Shown here piece after piece: positions 25,908 through 35,019 of a stretch of DNA of 44,758 nt. This stretch comes from CAZEAN01 sp964510225 (lineage in GTDB: Bacteria > Planctomycetota > Planctomycetia > Isosphaerales > Isosphaeraceae). Each line of letters opens with the position of its first letter. The first letter of the stretch is position 1. Made by a program: the position numbers and the translations under genes. A model generated the notes under the pieces. That model was given only the letters and a program-made list of their open reading frames with translations. It searched no databases and had not been told where the DNA came from. Location of the stretch: NCBI GenBank assembly GCA_964510225.1, contig CAZEAN010000046.1:1-44758 (forward strand), read 5' to 3'.

Positions 25908-28900
25908 ATGCCCCGACCGCTACTCCGACGAGCCAACAGACTGCTGGCTTGCGCTCTTCTTCTTTGTTTTGTCCCTGGAACCACAACAGCTATCGACAAG
26001 CTGAGCATCGAATCAGGATTTGAAGTTATCTTCAATGGGACGGATCTTTCGGGTTGGCAGGGAGACCCGAAGCTCTGGTCTGTGGAAGATGGTGCGATTG
26101 TTGGGCGAACTTCCGACCAAGACCCGATCGAGCAAAACTCCTTCCTCATCTGGCAAGACGGCAGAGTCGGTGATTTTGAGCTCCGGGCCGAGTTCCAACT
26201 CGAAGGGAACAATAATTCTGGGATCATGTACCGAAGCGCTCCCGTCCCTGAGGCAGGTGAGTTCGTCCTTGCTGGTTATCAAGCCGACATCCATCCCAAG
26301 CCGAGTTATCTTGGGATGCTCTACGATGAGCGGGGACGTGGGATTGTCGCAGAGAGTGGTCAGCAAGTCCGAATCAAGAGCGACGGCAGCAAGGATGTCC
26401 AAGGGGAGCCGATCTCCGCAGCTACGGCCCAGCTTGGCGAATGGAACGAGTTAACGATCATCGCCGAGGGAAATCGCCTGACGCATAAGATTAACGGCGA
26501 GACCACCGTCACGATCATTGACCTGCAAGAAGCGGAGTCTGAATTGGAAGGCCTCATTGGGCTTCAAGTCCACCAGGGTCCAGAGATGACGGTCCGGTTC
26601 CGCAACATCCGTCTCAAGCGGCTTGAAACTGAAGCCGAAGCAGTCCGAGGCCGTAAGGCGAAAGCAGCTCGACTCAAGATGGCCGATGGATTCGAGATCG
26701 AGTCGCTCTACACCGTTCCTGCTGAAACACAAGGCTCCTGGGTTTCGATGACGGTCGATCCCAAGGGCCGCCTGATCGTCTCAGACCAGTATGGGAAGCT
26801 CTACCGGGTGACGGTCCCTGGAGTTGGTAAGGCGGGCGAGGTCAGCGTCGAGCCCATCAACGACGACATCGGAGAAGCGCAGGGGTTGCTCTGGGCATTC
26901 GACAGCCTCTACGTGATGGTCAACACTGGCGGAACCTTCCAAAGCGGTCTTTATCGGGTTCTTGATACCGACGGTGATGATCAGCTCGACACCGTCGAAC
27001 AACTCCGCGCGCTCAATGGACTGGGGGAGCACGGTCCTCACGCAATCATCCCTTCCCGTGATGGAGAGTCTCTGTTTGTGATCTGCGGTAACAACACCGC
27101 GATCACGAACTTCGATGCCACTAAGGTCCCAGCGATCTGGGGAGAAGATCATCTCCTTCCCCGACTCCCTGACGGCAACGGTTTTATGGCCGGGGTTCTT
27201 GGGCCAGGTGGCGCAATCTACCAGATCGATCCTGATGGAGAACACTGGACCTTGATCTCCACGGGGTACCGAAATCCATACGACCTCGCTTTCAATCGTC
27301 GTGGTGAGCTTTTTACCTACGACGCCGACATGGAGTGGGACCTTAATACCCCTTGGTACCGGCCGACTCGCGTCAACCATGCGGTCAGTGGCTCAGACTA
27401 CGGTTGGCGCAACGGTGCCGGCAAGTGGATGGCTTACTATCCTGATAGCCTCCCCGCGGCGGTTGACATTGGGCCGGGTTCACCGACAGGGATCACCTTT
27501 GGTTATGGCGCCAAGTTCCCGGCCAAGTATCAGGACGCACTCTATATTTGCGACTGGAGCTACGGTCGACTTTACGCGGTTCATCTTGAGCCTGAAGGGG
27601 CTTCCTACACAGGAACCTTCGAGGAGTTCATCACCGGTGCACCCCTGGCGTTGACCGATATCGTCGTCAATCCCGTCGACGGTGCGTTGTACTTCGCGGT
27701 CGGTGGTCGAAGGACCTCGTCCGAACTCTATCGGGTTACCTATAGCGGGACTGAATCCACTGAACCCGTCACCGATAACGATGATGTGAACGCGTCGGTG
27801 GTGGCGTCTGACCTCCGGAGGTCCCTCGAAGCGTTCCATGGTGGTCCCAATCCGAACGCCGTGGAGGCTGCATGGCCTCACCTCAGCCACCCCGATCGAT
27901 TTGTTCGTTATGCGGCACGAGTCGCCATCGAGTTCCAGCCACCTGCGGAATGGAAGGAGTTGGCACTCGGTGAAGAAGACCCGAAGTCCGCTGCACTCGG
28001 ACTGTTGGCACTGATTCGAGCGAGCGTCCCTGACCCCGACCACCATCCTGAGGAAAACGCTGTGGTCGATCGCTCTTTAAGGGATGAAGTCCTTGAGGCT
28101 CTGGATCGATTTGACTGGGAGTCACTAACGACAGACCAGAAGCTGGACTTCCTCCGCGTCTACACAGTCCTGTTCAGTCGACTTGGTCCGCCGGATGATC
28201 AGACCCGGGCAAGCCTCGTTGCCAAATTCGGACCCAAGTTGCCCAACGACCGTCGACTAGTGAACGCCGATCTCTGTCGGCTCCTCGTGTTCTTGAAGGA
28301 CCCGGAGGTTGCCAGCAAGGGTGTCGCACTCCTCGAAGCCGCGCCGACGCAAGAAGAGCAAATCGATTACGCGAGGATGCTCCGCGTCGTGGAAAACGGC
28401 TGGACTCCTGAGCTTCGCGAACGTTACTTCCAGTGGTTCGTGAAGGCCTCGGGATACCGAGGTGGATCAAGCTTCGGGAACTTCGTCCGCCAGATCAAGG
28501 CTGACGCGATCGCTGGCCTCACGGACGAGGAGAAGACGGCCCTTGAGCCAATCCTCACCGCAAAGCTGGAACAACCGGCGAACGCAGTCCCCACAATCCA
28601 GCGAAAATTCGTCAAGGAATGGACCTTCGAGGAACTACTTCCCCTACTTGACGATGGTCTGGATCGTGACCGCAACTACAGCGTTGGTCGCCGACTCTTC
28701 GCAGAAACCCAGTGTTTCTCTTGCCACCGCTTTGATGGCGAAGGCGGTGCGATGGGTCCGGATCTGACGGGTGTCGCCGGTCGCTTCAGCCCTCGTGACT
28801 TGCTCGAGTCAATCATCGACCCCAGCAAGACCATCAGCGACCAGTACGAAGCGGTAATGATTGCGACGAGCGATGGCCGGCTCATTAGCGGACGGATCGT

Positions 28901-29120
28901 GAACCTCAACGGCAACGGGTTCCAAATCAACACCGACATGCTCAACCCTAACGCTCAAGTAAGGGTGATGCGTGATAATATTGAAGAAATGCAACCCTCG
29001 CCGACCTCGATGATGCCCGCGGGACTCCTCAATACCATGACGGAAGAAGAGATCCTTGATCTCCTCGCCTATCTCCTCTCGCGAGGAAACCCCGACGCCG
29101 CGATGTTCGAGAGCGAGTAA
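25908..29120 (+). CDS. DUF1080-propeller-HEAT-cytochrome c exported dehydrogenase-like protein
   Basis: 1070 residues from the ATG at 25908 (GTG at 25905 overlaps it). It starts with a signal peptide (RPLLRRANRLLACALLLC). Residues 30-215 are a DUF1080/3-keto-disaccharide hydrolase-like lectin domain (FNGTDLSGW, WSVEDGAIVG, NNSGIMYRSA, VRFRNIRLKRL). Residues 235-640 form a propeller of the PQQ-sugar-dehydrogenase-like or membrane-bound dehydrogenase type (GYRNPYDLAFNRRGELFTYDADMEWD). Residues 650-880 are HEAT-like. The last part is a cytochrome c with CFSCH at 936-940 and GAMGPDLTGVAG. The product is exported and probably oxidises or processes a sugar, passing electrons to the heme. Separate genes carry these domains in many bacteria, so this is a fusion. 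A strong hairpin follows. Confidence 0.9.
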   Translation: MPRPLLRRANRLLACALLLCFVPGTTTAIDKLSIESGFEVIFNGTDLSGWQGDPKLWSVEDGAIVGRTSDQDPIEQNSFLIWQDGRVGDFELRAEFQLEGNNNSGIMYRSAPVPEAGEFVLAGYQADIHPKPSYLGMLYDERGRGIVAESGQQVRIKSDGSKDVQGEPISAATAQLGEWNELTIIAEGNRLTHKINGETTVTIIDLQEAESELEGLIGLQVHQGPEMTVRFRNIRLKRLETEAEAVRGRKAKAARLKMADGFEIESLYTVPAETQGSWVSMTVDPKGRLIVSDQYGKLYRVTVPGVGKAGEVSVEPINDDIGEAQGLLWAFDSLYVMVNTGGTFQSGLYRVLDTDGDDQLDTVEQLRALNGLGEHGPHAIIPSRDGESLFVICGNNTAITNFDATKVPAIWGEDHLLPRLPDGNGFMAGVLGPGGAIYQIDPDGEHWTLISTGYRNPYDLAFNRRGELFTYDADMEWDLNTPWYRPTRVNHAVSGSDYGWRNGAGKWMAYYPDSLPAAVDIGPGSPTGITFGYGAKFPAKYQDALYICDWSYGRLYAVHLEPEGASYTGTFEEFITGAPLALTDIVVNPVDGALYFAVGGRRTSSELYRVTYSGTESTEPVTDNDDVNASVVASDLRRSLEAFHGGPNPNAVEAAWPHLSHPDRFVRYAARVAIEFQPPAEWKELALGEEDPKSAALGLLALIRASVPDPDHHPEENAVVDRSLRDEVLEALDRFDWESLTTDQKLDFLRVYTVLFSRLGPPDDQTRASLVAKFGPKLPNDRRLVNADLCRLLVFLKDPEVASKGVALLEAAPTQEEQIDYARMLRVVENGWTPELRERYFQWFVKASGYRGGSSFGNFVRQIKADAIAGLTDEEKTALEPILTAKLEQPANAVPTIQRKFVKEWTFEELLPLLDDGLDRDRNYSVGRRLFAETQCFSCHRFDGEGGAMGPDLTGVAGRFSPRDLLESIIDPSKTISDQYEAVMIATSDGRLISGRIVNLNGNGFQINTDMLNPNAQVRVMRDNIEEMQPSPTSMMPAGLLNTMTEEEILDLLAYLLSRGNPDAAMFESE

Positions 29121-29146
29121 TTTGGCACAGGTGTAAGCAGAATTCT

Positions 29147-29183
29147 GCTCGACGAGGGAGGAATAGACGCTCCCTCGTCGAGC
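29147..29183 (+). terminator. Strong hairpin terminator
   Basis: A perfect 14-base-pair stem, GCTCGACGAGGGAG at 29147-29160 with CTCCCTCGTCGAGC at 29170-29183, around a 9-base loop. It lies 26 bases after the stop of the DUF1080-cytochrome gene. No T run follows, so termination may need factors or the hairpin may stabilise the transcript end. Confidence 0.6.
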
Positions 29184-29596
29184 GAACATTCGTCTAAGCA
29201 AAATAATCTGGATATTTTAATTCTGCGATTTGAAGACTGAGGAGTTCGCCGAGCCGAGCCCGAACGCGGATGTTCCCGGCCCGGACTGCATTCGGCTACA
29301 TTCCGAGTGCCTTGCTGGAAGTAACCACTCCGAACGTGGGTGTTTTAGATTCCAGAGTGAGGCATTGATTATCAATGACCGTAGCTTCCGACAATCGGGG
29401 ATGAACTCTCGCACTCGGCGCGCGTCTACGCACTTAGGATCTCCAGGTTCTCCACAGCCAGCGATTCGGGGTTGTGGAGATCCGAGGAGGAGCTAAGATC
29501 ATGCCTCTCCCGCCCCGGGAGTGGCCGATTGTCTGATCGGTTTCTGCCGAGGGATGGCAAGGATGCCTCGGGTCTCCCGTCGGACGTGGCCGGATT
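29184..29596 (+). other. Non-coding leader before the ABC exporter with alternative hairpins
   Basis: 413 bases with no gene. The segment GGATCTCCA (29437-29445) and TCTCCACA (29449-29456) can each pair with the same downstream stretch TGTGGAGATCC (29473-29483), so the stems exclude each other. CTCCC/GGGAG and CCGAGG/CCTCGG stems follow before the exporter start. A motif CCGAACGCGGATGTT recurs imperfectly as CCGAACGTGGGTGTT about 70 bases later. No known riboswitch was recognised. Confidence 0.45.
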
Positions 29597-31828
29597 ATGA
29601 AAAACTTTGTACGACTGGTTCGCTTTGCCGGGGCTTACAAAGCCCGATTTCTAGTTTCGCTCGGCTGCGCCTTCATGGTGGCCTTGCTTTGGTTTGCCGA
29701 ACTCGGAGCAGTCCTCCCGCTCCTTGAGATCTTGCTCGATGGAGAGAACGTTCAAGGCTGGATGGCAACCCGGGTCGAAAAACACCAACTCGACTCCGAG
29801 ATGTTCGAGGCTCGGCTCGAAGAGATCGGGATGGTGGAGCAACGTGCATCCGGCGCAATTTCCACCGAGCGATTTCAAGAGCATGTGCGCTCGACTCGAC
29901 AAGCGAGCCAGCTCCTGAACCGGCAGATCGCCCGCTTGGAACCGGAGAGTGATCGCGCAGGCGGTCCCGACGCTCCCCGAGAGGAGCCTCCGGATAAGGA
30001 AAGACTCGAACGTCAAGCGGAGCTTGCCGATGCACGGCTCGATGAGATCAACCGGATGGCGGAGCTGGTTGGTCGGGGTTCGCTCGACAAGATCGCGAGC
30101 CGGAAGCGAGATCTTGAACGTGAACTGAAGTCGTCAGTCAATTGGCGACGGCGCTTCGCGATCGCTGAGTTTTGGGCAACTCGATCCCTTCCAGAAGATA
30201 GCTTCCAGACACTCTTAGTTCTACTTACGGCGGTGATGATCGGTGTTGCGATCAAAGGTGTTTTCATGTTCGGCCAAGACTACCTCGTGGCGAACATTAT
30301 GCAACTGACGATCCTTGAGATCCGAAAAAAATTCTTTCGACGGACCCTCGCCCTTGATCTCGGGAGCTTCGGACAGCAAGGGACCGCAGACCTGATGGCC
30401 CGCTTTACGAGTGATCTCGATTCCGTCAGCCAAGGCCTGGTCGTTCTCCTTAGCAAAGTGGTCCGCGAGCCTCTCCGGATTGTCTCCTGCCTCGTTGGTG
30501 CCTTGTGTCTGAATTGGCGTCTGACCCTCCTCGCCCTGGTCCTCGTCCCAGTATCAGCCTTAACAACCATCCGCGTCGGCAAATTGATGAAGCGGGCTAT
30601 CAGGCGATCGCTTGAGAGTGTTTCCAGTCTCTATCAGATTCTCCAAGAGACCTTCCAGGGGGTCAAATTAGTTAAGTCGTACACAATGGAGCGTCGTGAA
30701 CGCCGCAGGTTCTCTTTGGAATCGAAGGCGTTATACAAGAAGCGACTCCGGGTTGCGACCATCGAAGCGATGAGTTCCCCCGTCTTGGAGTTGCTCGCGC
30801 TCTCGACTGTTTCGATCGCCCTCCTTTCGGGAGCATATTTGGTTCTCCGCGAGTCGTTGTTCCTCGATCTCGGCTTTTTTCGGCTCCAGCTTGCCGGCGA
30901 ACCAATGACGATCACCCAACTCTTAACCCTCTACGTGATGCTCGCGGGGATCTCAGACCCACTCCGAAAGCTCTCGAACGTCCACTCCAAAATCCAACGC
31001 GCCGCAGCGGCCTCAGATCGAATCTGTCACCTGATGGATCGTGAGCCGAAAGTCATCGATCAACCGCAGGCTCTCTGGCTAAAGCGACACCATCAACAGA
31101 TTGAATTCGACCAGGTACATTTCTCTTATGACGGCCTCACACCAGTCCTCCGGGGCATCAACTTGAATGTCCGCCATGGTGAATCGGTCGCCTTGGTGGG
31201 GCCGAACGGCTGCGGGAAGTCGACGTTGACCAACCTCCTCCTCCGATTCTGGGACGCCGACAGTGGCTCGATCCGGATTGATGGCCATGATCTCCGCTCC
31301 GTTTCGCTAAAGAGCCTCCGAAGTCAGATCGGGATCGTGATCCAAGAGACAATCCTCTTTGAAGACACGATCGCCAATAACATCCGTTTTGGTGACCCCC
31401 ATGCCACGCAAGCGGCGATCGAACGTGCTGCGCGTCGCGCCTATGCACATCAGTTCATCGAATCCATGCCGAACGGCTACGAAACGATGATCGGCGAGCG
31501 CGGGACGGGGCTCTCAGGGGGTCAGCGACAACGGATCGCCTTGGCCCGTGCGATGCTCCGCGATCCGGCGATCTTGGTGCTCGACGAAGCAACGAGTGCC
31601 GTCGATATTCAGGATGAAGCTCTTATTAGGAAGGCAATTGAGGAATTCTCCCGAGGTCGAACCACCTTCCTGATTACCCATAATCTCGGCTCGTTGCAGT
31701 TTGCTGATCGGATCGTTCTCCTGAATGAAGGTCGCGTGGAAGCGGTCGGTACCGAGGACGAACTCGCGAAGAATTCTATCCTCTACCGACGACTGCTCGA
31801 GCTTCAGTACGGCCGTGAGTCGGCTTAG
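29597..31828 (+). CDS. ABC exporter (MsbA-like) with coiled-coil insertion
   Basis: 743 residues with the permease and ATPase on one chain, longer than the usual 580-600. The first hydrophobic segment (residues 18-45) is followed by a charged insertion of about 150 residues (roughly 45-195), rich in E, R, Q and L and coiled-coil-like (ARLEEIGMVEQRASG, RQAELADARLDEINR). Four to five more membrane segments follow (TLLVLLTAVMIGVAIKGVFMF, VSCLVGALCLNWRLTLLALVL). The ATPase has GPNGCGKST (nt 31199-31225), the LSGGQRQRIALARA signature and LVLDEATSAVD. Type IV exporters of this kind move lipids or drugs. The insertion would lie on the periplasmic side between the first two helices. Its start codon lacks a strong ribosome site. 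Confidence 0.9.
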   Translation: MKNFVRLVRFAGAYKARFLVSLGCAFMVALLWFAELGAVLPLLEILLDGENVQGWMATRVEKHQLDSEMFEARLEEIGMVEQRASGAISTERFQEHVRSTRQASQLLNRQIARLEPESDRAGGPDAPREEPPDKERLERQAELADARLDEINRMAELVGRGSLDKIASRKRDLERELKSSVNWRRRFAIAEFWATRSLPEDSFQTLLVLLTAVMIGVAIKGVFMFGQDYLVANIMQLTILEIRKKFFRRTLALDLGSFGQQGTADLMARFTSDLDSVSQGLVVLLSKVVREPLRIVSCLVGALCLNWRLTLLALVLVPVSALTTIRVGKLMKRAIRRSLESVSSLYQILQETFQGVKLVKSYTMERRERRRFSLESKALYKKRLRVATIEAMSSPVLELLALSTVSIALLSGAYLVLRESLFLDLGFFRLQLAGEPMTITQLLTLYVMLAGISDPLRKLSNVHSKIQRAAAASDRICHLMDREPKVIDQPQALWLKRHHQQIEFDQVHFSYDGLTPVLRGINLNVRHGESVALVGPNGCGKSTLTNLLLRFWDADSGSIRIDGHDLRSVSLKSLRSQIGIVIQETILFEDTIANNIRFGDPHATQAAIERAARRAYAHQFIESMPNGYETMIGERGTGLSGGQRQRIALARAMLRDPAILVLDEATSAVDIQDEALIRKAIEEFSRGRTTFLITHNLGSLQFADRIVLLNEGRVEAVGTEDELAKNSILYRRLLELQYGRESA

Positions 31829-32078
31829 ATCCGTCGATGTGCACAATCGCGGTTGCATTCTGTCACGAGCATCGTTCTAGCGCGTAGAATTTACTAAGAT
31901 AATTATGTCGACGGAACCGAGATGCCTGTTCCAGAAGCCAACCAATTCACGCAAATTCGCACCGATCGCCTCTAATTCCTTTCGATCAGCCCACAGTGCC
32001 CGGTATTGAATCGCTGCTTCAGCAGCACTTCGGCACTGCGATTTTAAGAGCGGTCGGACATCATCGGAGGATCTATCG
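31829..32078. other. Intergenic region before the DUF1549 module
   Basis: 250 bases. A minus-strand open frame covering part of it (31877 to about 32080) reads like a small helical protein tail (SAAEAAIQYRALWADRKELE) but has no credible start. It may be chance or a decayed gene. No promoter or terminator was recognised. Confidence 0.3.
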
Positions 32079-33674
32079 ATGAGATGGACCCCAGTTCCAG
32101 GTCGATCCACCTGCCCACGACTCTTGGTGGTCTGCATCACGCTCGGAGTCTTCGGTTCTCTACCGATTGATCGGGCTACTGGCCAGGAAACCGAATCGCC
32201 GACCGAAACGATCAATCGACTGATCCGTGAGGGCTGGGAACTGGCCGAGGTCAGCCCGTCACCACAGACCGATGATCCTGAGTTCCTCCGTCGTCTCTCG
32301 CTCGACCTCATTGGTCGGACGCCAACGGTGGAGGAAGTGGTTTCGTTTATCCGAGACAAACGGGGCGACAAACGGGCACGGCTTATCGATCTACTACTCG
32401 ATCATCCTGATTTCGCCAAGAATTCGGCGAACCTTTGGGAGGTCATCCTGATCGGCCGTGCCGATCAAGGCAATCAGGTGAATCGGGAAGCCTTCCGGAC
32501 TTGGCTCACTGAACAATTCAACGATGAGCGCCCCTGGAATGAAATTGCTCGCGAACTGATCACGGCGACCGGTTCCAACACCGCCGAGAACGGTGCCACG
32601 AATTTCGTCCTCGCGCACCGAGAAATGAACGCCGTCCCGTTAACCTCCGTAACCACCCGCGTCTTCCTCGGTCGTCAGCTTCAGTGCACCCAATGCCACG
32701 ACCACAAAAGTAACGATTGGAAGCAAGAGGACTTCTGGGGGATCAACGCGTTTTTCCGTGGTATCCGCGTCCAACGAGACAACGGGGATGGAGCGATGGT
32801 TGAGGTTACCGATGACCCAACCAGTGATTATGCACGGTTTGATCGCCCCGACGGCAGCATCCGAATTGCATTTCCCAAGTATCTCGATGGTCGGAAGGTG
32901 AGTCAGTCGGCTGACATCAATCGACGGTCCATGCTCGGTGACTTCATTACGGATCGCTCCAACACTGAATTCGCTGAAGCGTTCGTCAACCGGGTCTGGG
33001 GGCACTTCATGGGTCGCGGAATCGTCCACCCGGTGGATGACTTTGGCGATCACAACCCACCGAGCCATCCCGAATTGATCGCCTCATTGACCCAATCGTT
33101 CATCGATGCTGACTATGACATCAAGGAGTTGGTCCGTTGGATCACCTCAAGCGAGGCGTACCTGATAAGCAGCGCTCGAGGTCGGTCTCGGCGTCCTGAG
33201 GACGCGTTGTTCGCCACGATGATCGTCAAACCGATGACTCCCGAACAACTCTTCAGTTCCTTACTGGTCGCCACCCAAGCCGACCAAACCGGAGATGGCG
33301 ATGCCCAGGAGCGTCGCGATCGCTGGCGTCGACAATTCGTCTTCGCCTTCGCAAATGATGAGGCAACCGAGCAGAACAGCTTCGACGGGACAATCCCGCA
33401 GGCTCTGATGATGATGAACGGAAACTTGATCCGCGAGGCGACAAGCTGCAAGCCTGGAAACCTTCTCCACAAGGTAGTCGGTGGGGCGGTCCAACGGGGC
33501 GCGGCCGACACCATCGTCACCCAACTCTATCTGGCGACCCTGAGCCGACCGCCGAGCAAAACAGAAGCGAGAGCCGCCGGGATGATTCTCCGGAACGCTC
33601 CGAATCCTTACGAGGCGTCGGAGGACCTTTTCTGGGCGCTCTTGAATTCAAACGAATTCATGCTGAATCACTAA
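32079..33674 (+). CDS. Exported DUF1549/DUF1553 protein without the N-terminal cytochrome domain
   Basis: 531 residues with a signal peptide (RLLVVCITLGVFGSLP). DUF1549 comes first: LRRLSLDLIGRTPTVEEV, RLIDLLLDHPDF, RTWLTEQFNDERPWNEIARELI. A CTQCHDH motif near residue 205 could bind heme or a metal. DUF1553 follows with FVNRVWGHFMGRGIVHPVDDF and ELVRWITSSEAYLISS. Most relatives carry a PSCyt1 heme domain ahead of DUF1549, which is missing here. The function of the family is unknown; genes are almost always followed by DUF1501 genes, as here, with 61 bases between. The trio with the membrane protein downstream looks like an operon. Confidence 0.9.
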   Translation: MRWTPVPGRSTCPRLLVVCITLGVFGSLPIDRATGQETESPTETINRLIREGWELAEVSPSPQTDDPEFLRRLSLDLIGRTPTVEEVVSFIRDKRGDKRARLIDLLLDHPDFAKNSANLWEVILIGRADQGNQVNREAFRTWLTEQFNDERPWNEIARELITATGSNTAENGATNFVLAHREMNAVPLTSVTTRVFLGRQLQCTQCHDHKSNDWKQEDFWGINAFFRGIRVQRDNGDGAMVEVTDDPTSDYARFDRPDGSIRIAFPKYLDGRKVSQSADINRRSMLGDFITDRSNTEFAEAFVNRVWGHFMGRGIVHPVDDFGDHNPPSHPELIASLTQSFIDADYDIKELVRWITSSEAYLISSARGRSRRPEDALFATMIVKPMTPEQLFSSLLVATQADQTGDGDAQERRDRWRRQFVFAFANDEATEQNSFDGTIPQALMMMNGNLIREATSCKPGNLLHKVVGGAVQRGAADTIVTQLYLATLSRPPSKTEARAAGMILRNAPNPYEASEDLFWALLNSNEFMLNH

Positions 33675-33735
33675 TCAAGTGCACATTCTCACCGACCACC
33701 AATGATTACCGTGCGAAGAAGAGGAGCCAAGTCCG

Positions 33736-35019
33736 ATGCTCAACTCTCTAAAGACACCAACCGGGATGTCACGCCGACACTTCCTTGGCCACCTCACTAC
33801 GGGAGCGTTGGCTCTCCCGGCCTCCCATTTTTTTGGCACACTCCGTGCCCATGCCCAGCAGGTCCGGAACGCGCAGAAGCATTGTATCCTGCTCTGGATG
33901 GGTGGCGGCCCAAGTCACCTCGATACCTGGGATCCGAAACCTGAGAGTAGTGCTACGGGTGGTGAGTTCCGCTCGATCGAGACCGCCGCTCCCGGCGTCC
34001 GGATCAGTGAGCATCTTCCGCGACTCGCGACCAAAATGAAGGATCTCAGCATCATCCGATCGGTCAAGACAAGCGAGGGGAATCACGATCGCGGTACCTA
34101 CCTGATGCACACCGGCTATACGCCGAACCCAACCGTCGTCCACCCGTCCTTTGGATCGGTCTGCTCATCGGAACTTGGTTCGAAGGCTGGACGTGACTTC
34201 GCCTTGCCCCACTTCGTCTCGATCAACCGAGCGGGTGAATCGCCAGGATTCCTCGGGATGTCCCATGCTCCCTTTGCGATCAATAACCCCAACGGGAGGG
34301 TTGCAAATCTCGTCGCTCCCGTCGAAGACCAACGGATGCGACGACGCTTGGGCTTCCTCGAACTTGTCGAGAATCGGTTTATCAACGAGGGTCGTGGGAA
34401 CGCTGCCCTTGGACACCGGGAGGTTTACTCCAAGAGCTTGAAGTTGATGAACTCGAGCTATACCAACGCTTTTAGCCTGGAAGGCGAACCTGATTCTGTT
34501 CGCGATGCCTACGGCCGAGACCGATTCGGTGCGGGCTGTCTGATGGCCCGTCGGTTGGTTCAAGCTGGTGTCACGTTCGTCGAAGTCGGCCTCGGCGGCT
34601 GGGACAACCATAACAACATCTTTAGCACACTCCGGGATCAGCGGCTCCCAGTCCTGGATCGAGCGATGTCGACCTTGCTCACTGACCTCGATCAGCGAGG
34701 GCTGCTGGACTCAACACTCGTGGTCTGGATGGGTGAATTCGGCCGGACGCCGCGAATCAATGCCAATGGTGGACGTGATCACTGGCCCCGGAGTTGGTCG
34801 GTCGTGATGGGTGGCGGAGGGATCAAAGGCGGCCAGGTCATCGGTGCCACCGATCCAGAAGGGATCGAAATTGTCGATCGCGAGGTCGGCGTCATGGATC
34901 TTGTCGCCACCATGTGTTCCTCACTCGGGATCAATCTCGACACCGAATTCATCACACCACTCGGACGACCGATCCGAGTGGTCGACGAAGCTGCAGCACC
35001 GATCGCTGAGCTTTTCTAA
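33736..35019 (+). CDS. DUF1501 protein with RR signal
   Basis: 427 residues, exported by the twin-arginine route (MSRRHFLGHLTTGALALPA). GAGGAG lies about 9 bases before ATG 33736; an internal Met at 33766 sits just before the RR. The body has the DUF1501 pattern: CILLWMGGGPSHLDTWDPKPE, HLPRLATKM, VVWMGEFGRTPRIN, GGRDHWPRSWSVVMGGGGIKGG. The fold is sulfatase/alkaline-phosphatase-like, with an Asp/His-type metal site, but the substrate is unknown. It pairs with the DUF1549/1553 gene upstream, and its stop overlaps the start of the downstream membrane protein by one base (TAATG). Confidence 0.93.
   Translation: MLNSLKTPTGMSRRHFLGHLTTGALALPASHFFGTLRAHAQQVRNAQKHCILLWMGGGPSHLDTWDPKPESSATGGEFRSIETAAPGVRISEHLPRLATKMKDLSIIRSVKTSEGNHDRGTYLMHTGYTPNPTVVHPSFGSVCSSELGSKAGRDFALPHFVSINRAGESPGFLGMSHAPFAINNPNGRVANLVAPVEDQRMRRRLGFLELVENRFINEGRGNAALGHREVYSKSLKLMNSSYTNAFSLEGEPDSVRDAYGRDRFGAGCLMARRLVQAGVTFVEVGLGGWDNHNNIFSTLRDQRLPVLDRAMSTLLTDLDQRGLLDSTLVVWMGEFGRTPRINANGGRDHWPRSWSVVMGGGGIKGGQVIGATDPEGIEIVDREVGVMDLVATMCSSLGINLDTEFITPLGRPIRVVDEAAAPIAELF

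Noticed and set aside
26781..27380. 199-residue minus-strand frame within the DUF1080 fusion gene
   Set aside because: Antisense shadow of a well supported propeller domain with no ribosome site.
29240..29420. 6S or SRP RNA in the leader of the exporter
   Set aside because: The recurring CCGAACG motif does not fold into either consensus.
31877..32371. Minus-strand frame with helical-looking C-terminal residues
   Set aside because: Its N-terminal half is antisense to the signal peptide of the DUF1549 gene and it has no credible start; chance or relic.
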